Shown here: in pieces, positions 15,853 to 23,699 of the stretch | Numbering within the stretch: position 1 is the stretch's first letter | Layout: every line of letters starts with the position of its first letter | NCBI GenBank assembly: GCA_946885605.1 | Contig: CAMPGR010000016.1 | Location: 1-44,002, forward strand | Direction of reading: 5' to 3' | Source: an uncultured Pseudomonadota bacterium | Lineage (GTDB): Bacteria; Pseudomonadota; Gammaproteobacteria; Burkholderiales; SG8-41 | Length of the DNA: 44,002 bases | Position numbers and translations under genes: made by a program | The notes under the pieces: model-generated | The model's database searches: none | Seen by the model: the letters and a program-made list of their open reading frames with translations, nothing else | What the model was told of the DNA's origin: nothing

Positions 15853-16925
15853 CAGAGCTTGAACCCCTTCGCCTGCCTGATCACGGCGGCTTCGTCGAAC
15901 TTGTTGATCTCGTCGATGAAATCGTTGGTGTAGTAGTTGCCGACGTCGATCGCTTTGGGCACGACTTCGGTCTCCACCAGGTAGGTTTGGAATTTCTCCA
16001 TGACCTCCCGCGGCACGTCGCCCCACTTGTTGGTGTTCATCGCGTTCTTCGAGATGAGCTTGGTGCGTACCGCGAGCACGTTCAATTCCCGCTTCACCGC
16101 CGCGTCAGTGATGCCCTCTCGCGGCGCGGTCTGCGGATACAGCTTCCAGTGGATGCGGATCGCGGCTTCGGGGTTGGTGTACTGGAAGAGCTGGGCCTTG
16201 GCGATGGCGCGCGCTACGCCGATCAAAGTCTTGCGCCGCGCCGTGTAGTCACTGCTCTTCGCGAGGATCGAGCCGACCGCGTGACCGTCGGCGCGCGGGT
16301 CGCGGATGATATTCGAGAACGGAATGCCGTTCTGCTGCAGAGTGACGTAGGCTTCGTCCCACAACGAGAAGGCGTCGATCTGCTTGGAGCGATACGCCCC
16401 GGCAGCGCGCGCGCCTACGCCCACTTCGACGAGGTTGTAGTCCTTGCCGGACTCGAGCCCGATCGTCTTCATGAGCCCCTTCACGTAATTGGTGCCGCCG
16501 CTTGCGAAGCTCGATACGCCTATGGTCTTGCCCTTGAGATCGGCAAGCGTCTTCATCCCCGTCTCCTTGGGCAGCGCCACGCCGAAGATGTCACCCCGAA
16601 TCGAGGTGTAGTAGAACTTGACGTCCGCGCCCTTCTGGATCGCGATCATGGCGCCGGAGGGATTCCCGATCGCGAAGTCAGCGCGGCCGCCGACGACGAG
16701 CTGCATCGCCGCCGCCGCGCCCGCCATGGGGTTCACCTCGACCTCGAGCCCTTCTTCCTTGAAGTAACCGAGATAGACCGGGAGCGAGCTCGAGTAGGCA
16801 AAGGCCGCCGTGATCTGAGGCTGCGAGTGGAGCAGCGTGATCTTCTGCAGCGCCTGCGCGTGCACCGTTCCGAGGGACGCCGAGAAGGCTGCGATCAGCG
16901 CGAATGAGGCACTCAACCATTTCAT
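15852..16925 (-). CDS. ABC transporter substrate-binding protein, NMT1/SsuA-like
   Basis: Periplasmic binding protein of 357 residues. A classical signal peptide (MKWLSASFALIAAFSASLGT, cleaved near VHA-QA) is followed by a type II periplasmic-binding fold of the NMT1/SsuA group. The body includes GYFKEEGLEVEVNPMAGAAA, the ligand-site-like GRADFAIGNPSGAM, and DLKGKTIGVSSFASGG. AAGGAG precedes the ATG at good distance. It lies between its ATPase and permease genes. NMT1-like proteins bind molecules as different as thiamine precursors, taurine, alkanesulfonates and phthalates, so the substrate should be left open. Confidence 0.9.
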   Translation of the reverse strand: MKWLSASFALIAAFSASLGTVHAQALQKITLLHSQPQITAAFAYSSSLPVYLGYFKEEGLEVEVNPMAGAAAAMQLVVGGRADFAIGNPSGAMIAIQKGADVKFYYTSIRGDIFGVALPKETGMKTLADLKGKTIGVSSFASGGTNYVKGLMKTIGLESGKDYNLVEVGVGARAAGAYRSKQIDAFSLWDEAYVTLQQNGIPFSNIIRDPRADGHAVGSILAKSSDYTARRKTLIGVARAIAKAQLFQYTNPEAAIRIHWKLYPQTAPREGITDAAVKRELNVLAVRTKLISKNAMNTNKWGDVPREVMEKFQTYLVETEVVPKAIDVGNYYTNDFIDEINKFDEAAVIRQAKGFKL

Positions 16926-16962
16926 CTCCGATCTCCTTTTAGTGGGTGTGATGAGGTTCCCT

Positions 16963-17793
16963 TCAATCGAGCGCGCCGCTCGCCGCGAGGTGATGCCGGA
17001 TCTCGGTCACGAGCCGGCCGAATTCCGGCGTGCCCATGACGTCCAGCGTGCGCGGCCGCGGAAAAGCGATCTTCAGTTCCGCGATGATACGCCCGGGCCG
17101 CGCCGACATGACGATCACCCGATCGGCGAGGAACACCGCTTCGCTGATGCTGTGCGTGATGAGGAAAACCGTCTTGCCGGCGGCTGCCCAGATGCGTTGC
17201 AGGTCGAGGTTCATCTGCTCGCGCGTGAGCGCGTCGAGCGCCCCGAAGGGCTCGTCCATGAGCAGCACCGCGGGGTCGTGGACGAGGGCGCGCGTGATCG
17301 AGACGCGCTGCTGCATGCCGCCCGAAAGCTCGAACGGGTACTTACGCTCGAAGCCCGCGAGGCCCACCATCTTGAGCAGCTCGTGCGCCCGCTCGGTGTA
17401 GGTCTTGCGGTCGAGCCCCTGGACGTCCACCGGAAGGAGCGTGTTCTGCAACACGTTACGCCACGGCAGGAGCGTCGCCGTCTGGAACACGATGCCGATG
17501 TCGCGCCGCGGCCCGAGGACCGGCGAGCCGCGAAGAAGTATTTCACCGGTGGTTTTCGGCAGTGTGCCGGCGAGCAGGCGGAGCAGCGTGCTCTTTCCGC
17601 ATCCGCTGGGTCCGACGACGGAGAGAAATTCCCCTTCGTGAACGGCGAGGCCGATATCCGCAAGCGCATGGATGCGCTCGCCCTCGAGTGTCTGGTAGAC
17701 CTTCGTGACGTCGCGACAGACGATGGTGAACGCGCCATCCGCATGCGGTTCCGCGTGGCCGTGGCTCGCCGTCTTGCCCATTGTGGCTGTCAT
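16963..17793 (-). CDS. ABC transporter ATP-binding protein, SsuB/TauB/NrtD type
   Basis: Cytoplasmic ATPase subunit of 276 residues. Walker A GPSGCGKST is at 61-69, the Q-loop Gln at 104, the signature LSGGMQQR at 156-163, and Walker B VLLMDEPFGALD from 176. It ends with the switch His in LITHSISEAVFLADR. An N-terminal extension of about 22 residues is rich in His and Ala (HGHAEPHADG). It is the first of the three transporter genes, 37 bases ahead of the binding-protein gene and 78 bases after the M20 peptidase gene. Confidence 0.93.
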   Translation of the reverse strand: MTATMGKTASHGHAEPHADGAFTIVCRDVTKVYQTLEGERIHALADIGLAVHEGEFLSVVGPSGCGKSTLLRLLAGTLPKTTGEILLRGSPVLGPRRDIGIVFQTATLLPWRNVLQNTLLPVDVQGLDRKTYTERAHELLKMVGLAGFERKYPFELSGGMQQRVSITRALVHDPAVLLMDEPFGALDALTREQMNLDLQRIWAAAGKTVFLITHSISEAVFLADRVIVMSARPGRIIAELKIAFPRPRTLDVMGTPEFGRLVTEIRHHLAASGALD

Positions 17794-17871
17794 TGCCTTA
17801 GCGGACGCGCTCGTCGTCGGCGGGTTATTCGCGTTTCATTATTTGTCGCGCGCGACGCGCGGTCAATCGCA

Positions 17872-19143
17872 TCATTTTGGCGCGTCCCTGCTGCAGAGGT
17901 CGAGCGCGGTGTCGAGATAGACTTTTGCCGCGGTGACCAGGTTTTCCACCGGGACGTGCTCGCCCACGGCGTGCATCAAGCCCTTCGCGTCCGGATGGCT
18001 GCGCCCGCCCGGGCCGTAGCAGATGCACGGCACATCGTAGCGGTTCAAATGCGTGGAATCCGCGCCGGGGCGGCGGATGATGAGTTGCGCGTCGTTGCCC
18101 GTCACGCGGCGGTGCGAGGTCCGCATGACTTCGGTGATGAACTCGCCCTCGCCGATCACCGTCGGCGGGTCGTTTACGAAGAACTCGAGCGTGGGCTCCG
18201 CCCGGCCCCGCGCCGCGGCGAACTCGCGCAGCACGCGGCGGAGCGAGCGCTTCACCTGCTCCGCCGTCTGCCCGGGAACGGTGCGGATGTCGAGATAGAG
18301 GCTGCATTCGAAGGGGTTGCGCGCGAGCCGCCACGGCAAGCCGCCGCGGATGGCCGCGATCGTGACGTTCGGGTGCTCGCCCATGTAGACGTGCGTCTTC
18401 TCGTACTCCGCGATCCACTTTTCAAGCAGGGTTTGCAGCGCGTGCACCTCGCGTATGGCATTCACGACACTCGGGTCGCGCGCGAGGGCGGCGTGGCTCA
18501 CCGTCCCGCCGACCGTGATCTTCGCCCAGAGCGCGCCCATGTTCGCGGTGCACACCTTGAGCGACGTCGGCTCGCAGAGGATGGAATAGTCGCCGGTGAT
18601 GCCGTGCAGCACCATGTGGCGGGTGCCGACGCCGTAACCCGCCACCGACCCACCCTTGAATTCGTCCACCGCCGCTTTTTCCGTTTCGCCCACCACTCCG
18701 CCATAGAGCAGATCGCCCTTGAGCTGGATACCTTCGCGGCATATCGCTTCCATGGCGACGAGCGCGGAGGCGAGGCCGCTCTTCATGTTGTTCGCGCCGA
18801 GCCCCCAGATCCAGCCATCGCGCAGGACCGCCTTCGCTTTGAATCCTTCGCCCTTGAGGTACTCTTCGTCTCCGTCATAGGAAGTGTCCATGTGCCCGGT
18901 GAAGAGCAAATTGATCCCGTTGCCCGTTCCCGGGCGCACGCCGACCGCATTCGGGCGGTTTTCGCTCACTTCCTGGAGATACGCGGTGAAGCCGGCCTTG
19001 GCGAGGCGCGCCACGATGTACTTTGCGAGCTCGCCTTCACGCCCCGTGGGGCTCGCGATGTCGACCATTTCCATGAGGGTTTTCGTTACGGCTTCGGGCG
19101 TGATGTGACGCGCGGCGGCGCGTGCGTAGTCGGGGTGGGTCAT
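17872..19143 (-). CDS. M20 family metallohydrolase (ArgE/DapE-like)
   Basis: Probable zinc amidase, deacylase or peptidase of 423 residues with catalytic and dimerisation domains. First metal motif: LLFTGHMDTS (His84, Asp86). The bridging-metal motif reads GLGANNMKSG, so the usual Asp of GxGxxDxK is Asn119. The acidic pair is in GETEK (Glu153, Glu155), then CEPTS, and the C-terminal His is in GGRSHPDAKG. The lid domain spans about residues 200-320. The start at 19143 follows AGGAGAG; an upstream in-frame extension to 19233 has no support. It heads the ABC/RidA operon, suggesting that the imported solute is an amide or N-acyl compound cleaved here (inference). Confidence 0.85.
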   Translation of the reverse strand: MTHPDYARAAARHITPEAVTKTLMEMVDIASPTGREGELAKYIVARLAKAGFTAYLQEVSENRPNAVGVRPGTGNGINLLFTGHMDTSYDGDEEYLKGEGFKAKAVLRDGWIWGLGANNMKSGLASALVAMEAICREGIQLKGDLLYGGVVGETEKAAVDEFKGGSVAGYGVGTRHMVLHGITGDYSILCEPTSLKVCTANMGALWAKITVGGTVSHAALARDPSVVNAIREVHALQTLLEKWIAEYEKTHVYMGEHPNVTIAAIRGGLPWRLARNPFECSLYLDIRTVPGQTAEQVKRSLRRVLREFAAARGRAEPTLEFFVNDPPTVIGEGEFITEVMRTSHRRVTGNDAQLIIRRPGADSTHLNRYDVPCICYGPGGRSHPDAKGLMHAVGEHVPVENLVTAAKVYLDTALDLCSRDAPK

Positions 19144-19182
19144 TGGCTTCGCTCTCTCCTGGTTATTGTGATGCCGGACGAA

Positions 19183-19216
19183 ACACTGCGTGTTGTATCG
19201 TACGCACGTGCAGTGT
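19183..19216. promoter_or_regulatory. Imperfect palindrome in the divergent M20/RidA promoter region
   Basis: ACACTGC (19183-19189) and GCAGTGT (19210-19216) form a perfect 7-bp inverted repeat with a partly symmetric 20-base centre. It lies 40-73 bases upstream of the M20 ATG and about 130 bases upstream of the divergent RidA gene. The position suits a shared operator, and no regulator gene is adjacent. Confidence 0.4.
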
Positions 19217-19343
19217 GAATCGAACCGTAGCAAATTTTCGCCGCGCCTGCCATATCGCCGCGCGCCCGGCAGCCCTTGCCGCGCGTGCTAATATGCGCGC
19301 ACCCGCAGGCAAGGCCCGTGCGGGATCGTGCGAGGAGACTGCG

Positions 19344-19844
19344 ATGCAACTCACGATACGCCTACCCCATCCGCTCGCTGCGCTCATCCGGCGGCTGTGC
19401 GCGCCCGCAACCGCCCGGCCGTTGCAGATGGCGCCCGCGCCCGATTTCATGCTGCGGCGTAGCAATCCGCCGGGATTGTGGACTTCGCCGCGTCTCACCC
19501 AGATGGTGGAGGTCCAGGGCGCACGCATGATCTATCTTTCGGGTCAGACGCCTGCGGACGAGAACTACAAAGTGCGCGGGACGGACATCCGTGCCCAGGC
19601 GAACGCGGTCTACGACAATATCGAGATCGCGCTGAAAGCCGCCGGCGCGGGATGGGACAATGTGGTCAAGACGACGACTTATCTCGTCGATGCCCGCCTC
19701 ATCAGCGATTTTCGCGAAGCACGGATGGCGCGATTCAGGCATCTCAAGGCGACGCCTGCCAACACGCTGCTCGTCGTGAGCCGCCTCGCCGAGCCGGAAT
19801 TCCTGATCGAGATCGACGTGGTCGCCGCGGTGCCCCCGGCGTGA
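19344..19844 (+). CDS. RidA family protein (second copy, N-terminally extended)
   Basis: RidA/YjgF/UK114 family protein of 166 residues. GAGGAG sits six bases before the ATG at 19344, which fixes the start. The RidA domain begins near residue 45 (SPRLTQMVEVQGARMIYLSG), continues through QANAVYDNIEIALKAAGAGW, and ends with the strand AEPEFLIEIDVVAAVP; the canonical Arg before the IEI strand is absent. The first 45 residues are an extra region with no signal-peptide character that I can support. It diverges from the M20/ABC operon, which carries its own RidA gene, so the two paralogues may act in the same pathway. Confidence 0.82.
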   Translation: MQLTIRLPHPLAALIRRLCAPATARPLQMAPAPDFMLRRSNPPGLWTSPRLTQMVEVQGARMIYLSGQTPADENYKVRGTDIRAQANAVYDNIEIALKAAGAGWDNVVKTTTYLVDARLISDFREARMARFRHLKATPANTLLVVSRLAEPEFLIEIDVVAAVPPA

Positions 19845-19851
19845 GGCGTGC

Positions 19852-20697
19852 CTAGAGCTTGAGCCGTTGCCAGATGGTGATGGTCAGGCTCGCCTGGTTG
19901 AGCGTGTAAAAGTGCAGCCCCGGCGCGCCATTGCGCAGAAGCTCGTCGCACAGCGCGGTGACGACGTCGAGCCCGAAGGCGCGGATGGAAGCGGAGTCGT
20001 CGCCGTAGCCCTCCAGCTTCTTCCTGATCCAGCGGGGGATCTCTGCGCCGCACGCGTCTGAAAAGCGCGCGAGCTGCGAGAAACGTCCGATCGGCATGAT
20101 GCCGGGCACGATCGGGATCCTGAGGCCCATCGCCTGACACTGGTCCACGAAGTGGTAGTAGCTCGCGGGATTGTAGAAATACTGCGTGATCGCCGAATTC
20201 GCGCCGGCCTCCACCTTGCGCCTGAAATTGAGCAGATCCTCCTGCGGCGTGCGCGCCTGAGGGTGGTACTCGGGATAAGCGGCGACCTCTATCACGAAGT
20301 GGTCGCCGAATTCCTTGCGGATGAACGCCACCAGCTCGTTGGCGTAGCGAAACTCTCCCGGGGCCGCGAGGCCGGACGGGAGATCACCCCGCAACGCGAC
20401 GAGGTGCCGGATGCCGTTGTCCTTGTACCGCTGCAGCATCTCGCGCACCGACGCAGTGGTGGACGCGATGCACGAGATGTGCGGCGCGGCGGCGTAGCCC
20501 TGCGCGCGGATGCCGAGCACCGCGCCGAGCGTGCGCTCGCGCGTGGACCCGCCCGCGCCGAAGGTCACCGAGAAGAATTCGGGCTTCAGCTGCGCGAGCT
20601 GTCGCGTGGTCTCCCGCAGCTTCTCCTGTCCCTCCGGCGTATTGGGCGGGAAGAACTCGAAGCTGAAGGTGCGCCGGTATTCTTTCTGCGAGCGCAT
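19852..20697 (-). CDS. metF: 5,10-Methylenetetrahydrofolate reductase
   Basis: FAD enzyme that reduces methylene-THF to methyl-THF, the methyl donor for methionine synthesis. The length of 281 residues is close to E. coli MetF (296). Recognisable segments are FSFEFFPPNTPEGQEKL at the start (with the FEFFPP motif), FFSVTFGAGGSTRERT, HLVALRGDLP, EVAAYPEYHP, ITQYFYNP and VPGIMPI. The gene ends the metK-ahcY-metF operon. The gap to ahcY (20698-20814) holds a dispersed repeat rather than a promoter that I can identify. Confidence 0.96.
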   Translation of the reverse strand: MRSQKEYRRTFSFEFFPPNTPEGQEKLRETTRQLAQLKPEFFSVTFGAGGSTRERTLGAVLGIRAQGYAAAPHISCIASTTASVREMLQRYKDNGIRHLVALRGDLPSGLAAPGEFRYANELVAFIRKEFGDHFVIEVAAYPEYHPQARTPQEDLLNFRRKVEAGANSAITQYFYNPASYYHFVDQCQAMGLRIPIVPGIMPIGRFSQLARFSDACGAEIPRWIRKKLEGYGDDSASIRAFGLDVVTALCDELLRNGAPGLHFYTLNQASLTITIWQRLKL

Positions 20698-20735
20698 TAT
20701 CGAGCCTCGTGCAAACGGCTGGCAACCATCTGCAC

Positions 20736-20787
20736 CATGAATCTCCCCTCGCCCGCAACGCGGAAGAGGGGCGGGGATGAGGGTGGA
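20736..20787. repeat. Dispersed intergenic repeat, copy 1
   Basis: A 41-base core, beginning CTCCCCTCGCCCGC and ending GGGATGAGGG, occupies the metF-ahcY gap. It resembles a related sequence at 32468-32511 (same order of blocks: CTCCCCT, GC-CGCAA-GCGG, AGAG, TGAGGG; one single-base gap). Such C-rich/GGGTGAGGG elements are scattered through intergenic DNA of many GC-rich proteobacteria. Confidence 0.55.
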
Positions 20788-20814
20788 GCAGCGCGAGTCA
20801 TTTTGCCACGCTCG

Positions 20815-22230
20815 TCAGTAGCGGTAGTGCTCGGGCTTGAACGGGCCGCTCATATCGACTCCGAGGTAGCGGCTCTGCGACTCCGTGAGCGTCGTCAGCT
20901 GCGCGCCGAGCTTCTTGAGATGCAGCCGGGCGACCTTCTCGTCGAGACGCTTGGGGAGCACGTACACCTTGTTCTCGTACTTGCCGGCATTGTTATGCAG
21001 CTCGATCTGGGCGAGCACCTGGTTGGTGAACGAGTTCGACATGACGAAGCTCGGGTGACCGGTGCCGCAGCCCAGGTTCACGAGCCGCCCCTGCGCCAGC
21101 ACGATCAGCCGCTTGCCGCTTGGGAAGATCACGTGATCCACCTGCGGCTTGATGTTCTCCCACGGGTACTGGCGCAGGCTCGCGATGTCGATTTCGGAGT
21201 CGAAGTGCCCGATGTTGCACACGATCGCATTGTGCTTCATCTTGAGCATGTGCTCGTGTGTGATGACGTTGATGTTGCCCGTGGCGGTGACGAAAATGTC
21301 GGCTTTGTCCGCCGCTTCGTCCATCGTGACGACGCGAAAGCCTTCCATGGCGGCCTGAAGCGCGCAGATGGGATCGATCTCGGTGACCCACACGATTGCC
21401 CCGAGCCCGCGCAGGCTTTGCGCGCAGCCCTTGCCGACGTCGCCGTAACCGGCGATGACGGCGAGTTTGCCGGCGATCATGACGTCGGTCGCGCGCTTGA
21501 TGCCGTCCACCAGCGATTCGCGGCAGCCGTAGAGATTGTCGAACTTCGACTTGGTGACCGAATCGTTGACGTTGATCGCGGGAAACGGCAGGCGCCCTTC
21601 ATTCTCCATCTGGTAGAGACGGTGCACGCCGGTGGTCGTCTCTTCCGTGACGCCGCGGATGCCCGCGAGCTTTTTCGAATACCAGCCGGGTGCGGCCTGC
21701 AGCCGTTTGTTGATCGCCGCGTAGAGGACGCGTTCTTCCTCGTTGGTCGGCCGGGCGATGAGCGATGGGTCCTTCTCGGCTTTCGCGCCCAGCGTGGCGA
21801 GCAGCGTCGCGTCTCCGCCGTCGTCGAGAATCATGTTCGGGCCCCCGCCATCGTGCCACTCGAAGATGCGGTGGGTGAACTCCCAGTATTCCTCGAGGCT
21901 TTCGCCCTTGTAGGCGAACACGGGGATGCCGGCGGCGGCGATTGCCGCTGCCGCATGATCCTGGGTGGAAAAGATGTTGCACGAAGCCCAGCGCACCTCG
22001 GCGCCGAGCTTGACGAGCGTCTCGATCAGCACCGCGGTCTGGATCGTCATGTGGAGCGAGCCCGCGATGCGCGCGCCCTTGAGCGGCTGCTGCCCCTTGT
22101 ACTCTTCGCGCACCGCCATGAGGCCCGGCATTTCGGTCTCGGCGATGGCGATTTCCTTGCGGCCGAAGTCGGCCTGGTTGATATCGGCGACGCGATAGTC
22201 CGCCGTGTCGTGACGCACGACTGCGTTCAT
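20815..22230 (-). CDS. ahcY: S-adenosylhomocysteine hydrolase
   Basis: NAD-dependent enzyme that splits the methylation by-product SAH into homocysteine and adenosine. Motifs: the N-terminal [16 protein letters not shown] and [11 protein letters not shown], the substrate-binding [14 protein letters not shown], the NAD-binding loop [14 protein letters not shown], and the C-terminal KPEHYRY ending. The length of 471 residues includes the roughly 40-residue insertion typical of many bacterial AhcY proteins. GGAG sits seven bases before the ATG at 22230; the frame stays open to 22410, but that part is the riboswitch leader. Expression is probably switched on by SAH through two upstream aptamers. 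Confidence 0.97.
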   Translation of the reverse strand: MNAVVRHDTADYRVADINQADFGRKEIAIAETEMPGLMAVREEYKGQQPLKGARIAGSLHMTIQTAVLIETLVKLGAEVRWASCNIFSTQDHAAAAIAAAGIPVFAYKGESLEEYWEFTHRIFEWHDGGGPNMILDDGGDATLLATLGAKAEKDPSLIARPTNEEERVLYAAINKRLQAAPGWYSKKLAGIRGVTEETTTGVHRLYQMENEGRLPFPAINVNDSVTKSKFDNLYGCRESLVDGIKRATDVMIAGKLAVIAGYGDVGKGCAQSLRGLGAIVWVTEIDPICALQAAMEGFRVVTMDEAADKADIFVTATGNINVITHEHMLKMKHNAIVCNIGHFDSEIDIASLRQYPWENIKPQVDHVIFPSGKRLIVLAQGRLVNLGCGTGHPSFVMSNSFTNQVLAQIELHNNAGKYENKVYVLPKRLDEKVARLHLKKLGAQLTTLTESQSRYLGVDMSGPFKPEHYRY

Positions 22231-22276
22231 GGAGAGCTCCTCATGACAAGCGGGCGCCGTTCCATGCACAAGAGAG

Positions 22277-22322
22277 TTTCCGAGCCTGGCCGGGAGTTCC
22301 CGGTCGCAGCGCCCCTCGGAAA
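22277..22322 (-). ncRNA. SAH riboswitch aptamer B (ahcY-proximal)
   Basis: On the minus strand, an 8-bp closing stem TTTCCGAG/CTCGGAAA encloses the SAH-motif core: GAGGGGCGCTGCGACC, a CCGGG/CCCGG hairpin, then GGCCAGGCTC. These match the conserved SAH riboswitch signature (GAGGAGCG-YTGCRAC ... CCAGGCTC). It lies 47 bases before the ahcY ATG. In this class SAH binding increases expression of the downstream gene. Confidence 0.85.
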
Positions 22323-22330
22323 ACGAATCC

Positions 22331-22370
22331 GGAAAAGCAAGGCGCCCGCACCGTTTCCGATGCGAGCGCC
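22331..22370 (-). terminator. Terminator-like hairpin between the two SAH aptamers
   Basis: Read on the minus strand, GGCGC-t-CGCA-t-CG, a GAAA loop, then CG-g-TGCG-g-GCGCC forms a long GC-rich stem. It is followed by TTGCTTTTCC, a modest T-rich tract. The hairpin directly follows aptamer A, so it could be the expression platform of that aptamer. The tract is short, so termination strength is uncertain. Confidence 0.5.
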
Positions 22371-22379
22371 GTTTGATTT

Positions 22380-22422
22380 TGCTGAGCCTGGCCGGATCTA
22401 CCGGTTGCAACGCTCCTCAGCA
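22380..22422 (-). ncRNA. SAH riboswitch aptamer A (metK-proximal)
   Basis: On the minus strand, a 7-bp closing stem TGCTGAG/CTCAGCA encloses GAGGAGCGTTGCAACC, a CCGG-tagat-CCGG hairpin, and GGCCAGGCTC. This is an almost consensus SAH riboswitch. It lies 44 bases after the metK stop and is the first of two aptamers met by RNA polymerase on its way to ahcY. Confidence 0.9.
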
Positions 22423-22465
22423 GGTTCGAGTATACATCAGCCGGTGCGCCGCCAGTAGCGTCGCG

Positions 22466-23629
22466 CTACAGCCCCGCGTCCGCCCGCAGCGCGGGCGCCT
22501 TGTCCACGGCCTCCCACGAAAACTCCGGTTCGTCGCGGCCGAAGTGCCCGTAGGCCGCGGTCTTGCTGTAGATCGGCCGCAACATGTCGAGCGACTGGAT
22601 GATGCCTTTCGGCCTGAGGTCGAAATGCTTCTCGACGAGCTTCGCGATCCTGTCATCGCCGATCCTGCCCGTGCCGAACGTGTCCACGAGGACGCTCACC
22701 GGACGCGCAACGCCGATCGCATACGCGACCTGGATTTCGCATTTGCGCGCGAGGCCTGCGGCGACGATGTTCTTCGCGACGTAGCGAGCGGCATAGGCGG
22801 CAGAACGGTCAACTTTGGACGGATCCTTGCCCGAAAAGGCTCCGCCGCCGTGGCGCGAGTAGCCGCCGTAGGTGTCGACGATGATCTTGCGGCCGGTCAA
22901 GCCGGTGTCACCCATCGGCCCGCCGATCACGAAACGCCCCGTCGGATTGATGAGAAAGCGCGTGTCTTTCGTGATCATGTTCTTCGGCAGCACCGGCTTC
23001 ACGATCTCCTCGATCACCGCCTCGGTCAACGGCTCATGCGAGACATCCGGACTGTGCTGGGTCGAAATGACGATAGTATCGACATGGTGCGGCTTGTCAT
23101 CGACGTAGCGCACGCTCACCTGCGACTTGGCATCGGGCCGCAGCCACGGGAGCCGCCCGTCCTTGCGCAGCTCGCTGTGGCGTTCCATCAGGCGGTGCGC
23201 ATAGTAAATCGGCATCGGCATGTACTGCGGCGTCTCGTCGCACGCAAACCCGTACATCAGCCCCTGATCCCCTGCCCCCTGCTCGAGGTCGAGGCCCTTG
23301 CCTTCGTCCACGCCCTGCGCGATATCGGGCGACTGCTTGTCGAATGCTGTGAGGACGGCGCAGGTGCGATAGTCGAAACCCACCTCCGAGCTGTCATAGC
23401 CGATGCGCTTCACCACCTCGCGCGCGAGCGCACCATAGTCCACCACCGCGCGCGTCGTGATCTGTCCCGCCATGACGATGAGACCGGTCGCGACGAGCGT
23501 CTCCGCGGCGACACGGCCGTGCTTGTCCTGCGCAAGCACGGCATCGAGCACGGCGTCGGAAATCTGGTCCGCCACCTTGTCGGGATGGCCTTCGGATACC
23601 GACTCCGATGTAAAAAGGAATTCGCTCAT
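22466..23629 (-). CDS. metK: S-adenosylmethionine synthetase
   Basis: Makes SAM from methionine and ATP, releasing phosphate and diphosphate. The length of 387 residues agrees with the bacterial family (about 384). The start [20 protein letters not shown] contains the HPDK motif (15-18). The central signature [19 protein letters not shown] is complete, as is the [20 protein letters not shown] loop region. It heads the SAM-cycle operon metK-ahcY-metF. The promoter must lie in the 70-base gap divergent from the acyltransferase gene at 23700; the hairpin-like TTCTG...CAGAA just before the start is the only structure I noted there. Confidence 0.97.
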   Translation of the reverse strand: MSEFLFTSESVSEGHPDKVADQISDAVLDAVLAQDKHGRVAAETLVATGLIVMAGQITTRAVVDYGALAREVVKRIGYDSSEVGFDYRTCAVLTAFDKQSPDIAQGVDEGKGLDLEQGAGDQGLMYGFACDETPQYMPMPIYYAHRLMERHSELRKDGRLPWLRPDAKSQVSVRYVDDKPHHVDTIVISTQHSPDVSHEPLTEAVIEEIVKPVLPKNMITKDTRFLINPTGRFVIGGPMGDTGLTGRKIIVDTYGGYSRHGGGAFSGKDPSKVDRSAAYAARYVAKNIVAAGLARKCEIQVAYAIGVARPVSVLVDTFGTGRIGDDRIAKLVEKHFDLRPKGIIQSLDMLRPIYSKTAAYGHFGRDEPEFSWEAVDKAPALRADAGL

Positions 23630-23699
23630 TATTCTGGTTTCTGAAATTCACAGAAGCCGCCTACAATATCACACAACCCCTGCCTCATAAATCGCATAC

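Noticed and set aside
16837..19218. Plus-strand open frame of 793 codons across the ABC/M20 operon
   Set aside because: It is antisense to the ATPase and M20 genes, whose motifs are complete; composition is that of a shadow frame.
22231..22410. In-frame 60-residue N-terminal extension of AhcY
   Set aside because: This DNA is explained by the SAH aptamers, and the ATG at 22230 has a good ribosome-binding site and a normal AhcY start.
20152..22458. Plus-strand open frame of 768 codons opposite metF and ahcY
   Set aside because: It covers two certain enzymes and two riboswitches on the other strand and has no family motif.
23630..23699. A SAM-sensing riboswitch before metK
   Set aside because: Only about 70 bases are available and no SAM-I, SAM-II or SAM/SAH core could be recognised, just a weak TTCTG...CAGAA stem.
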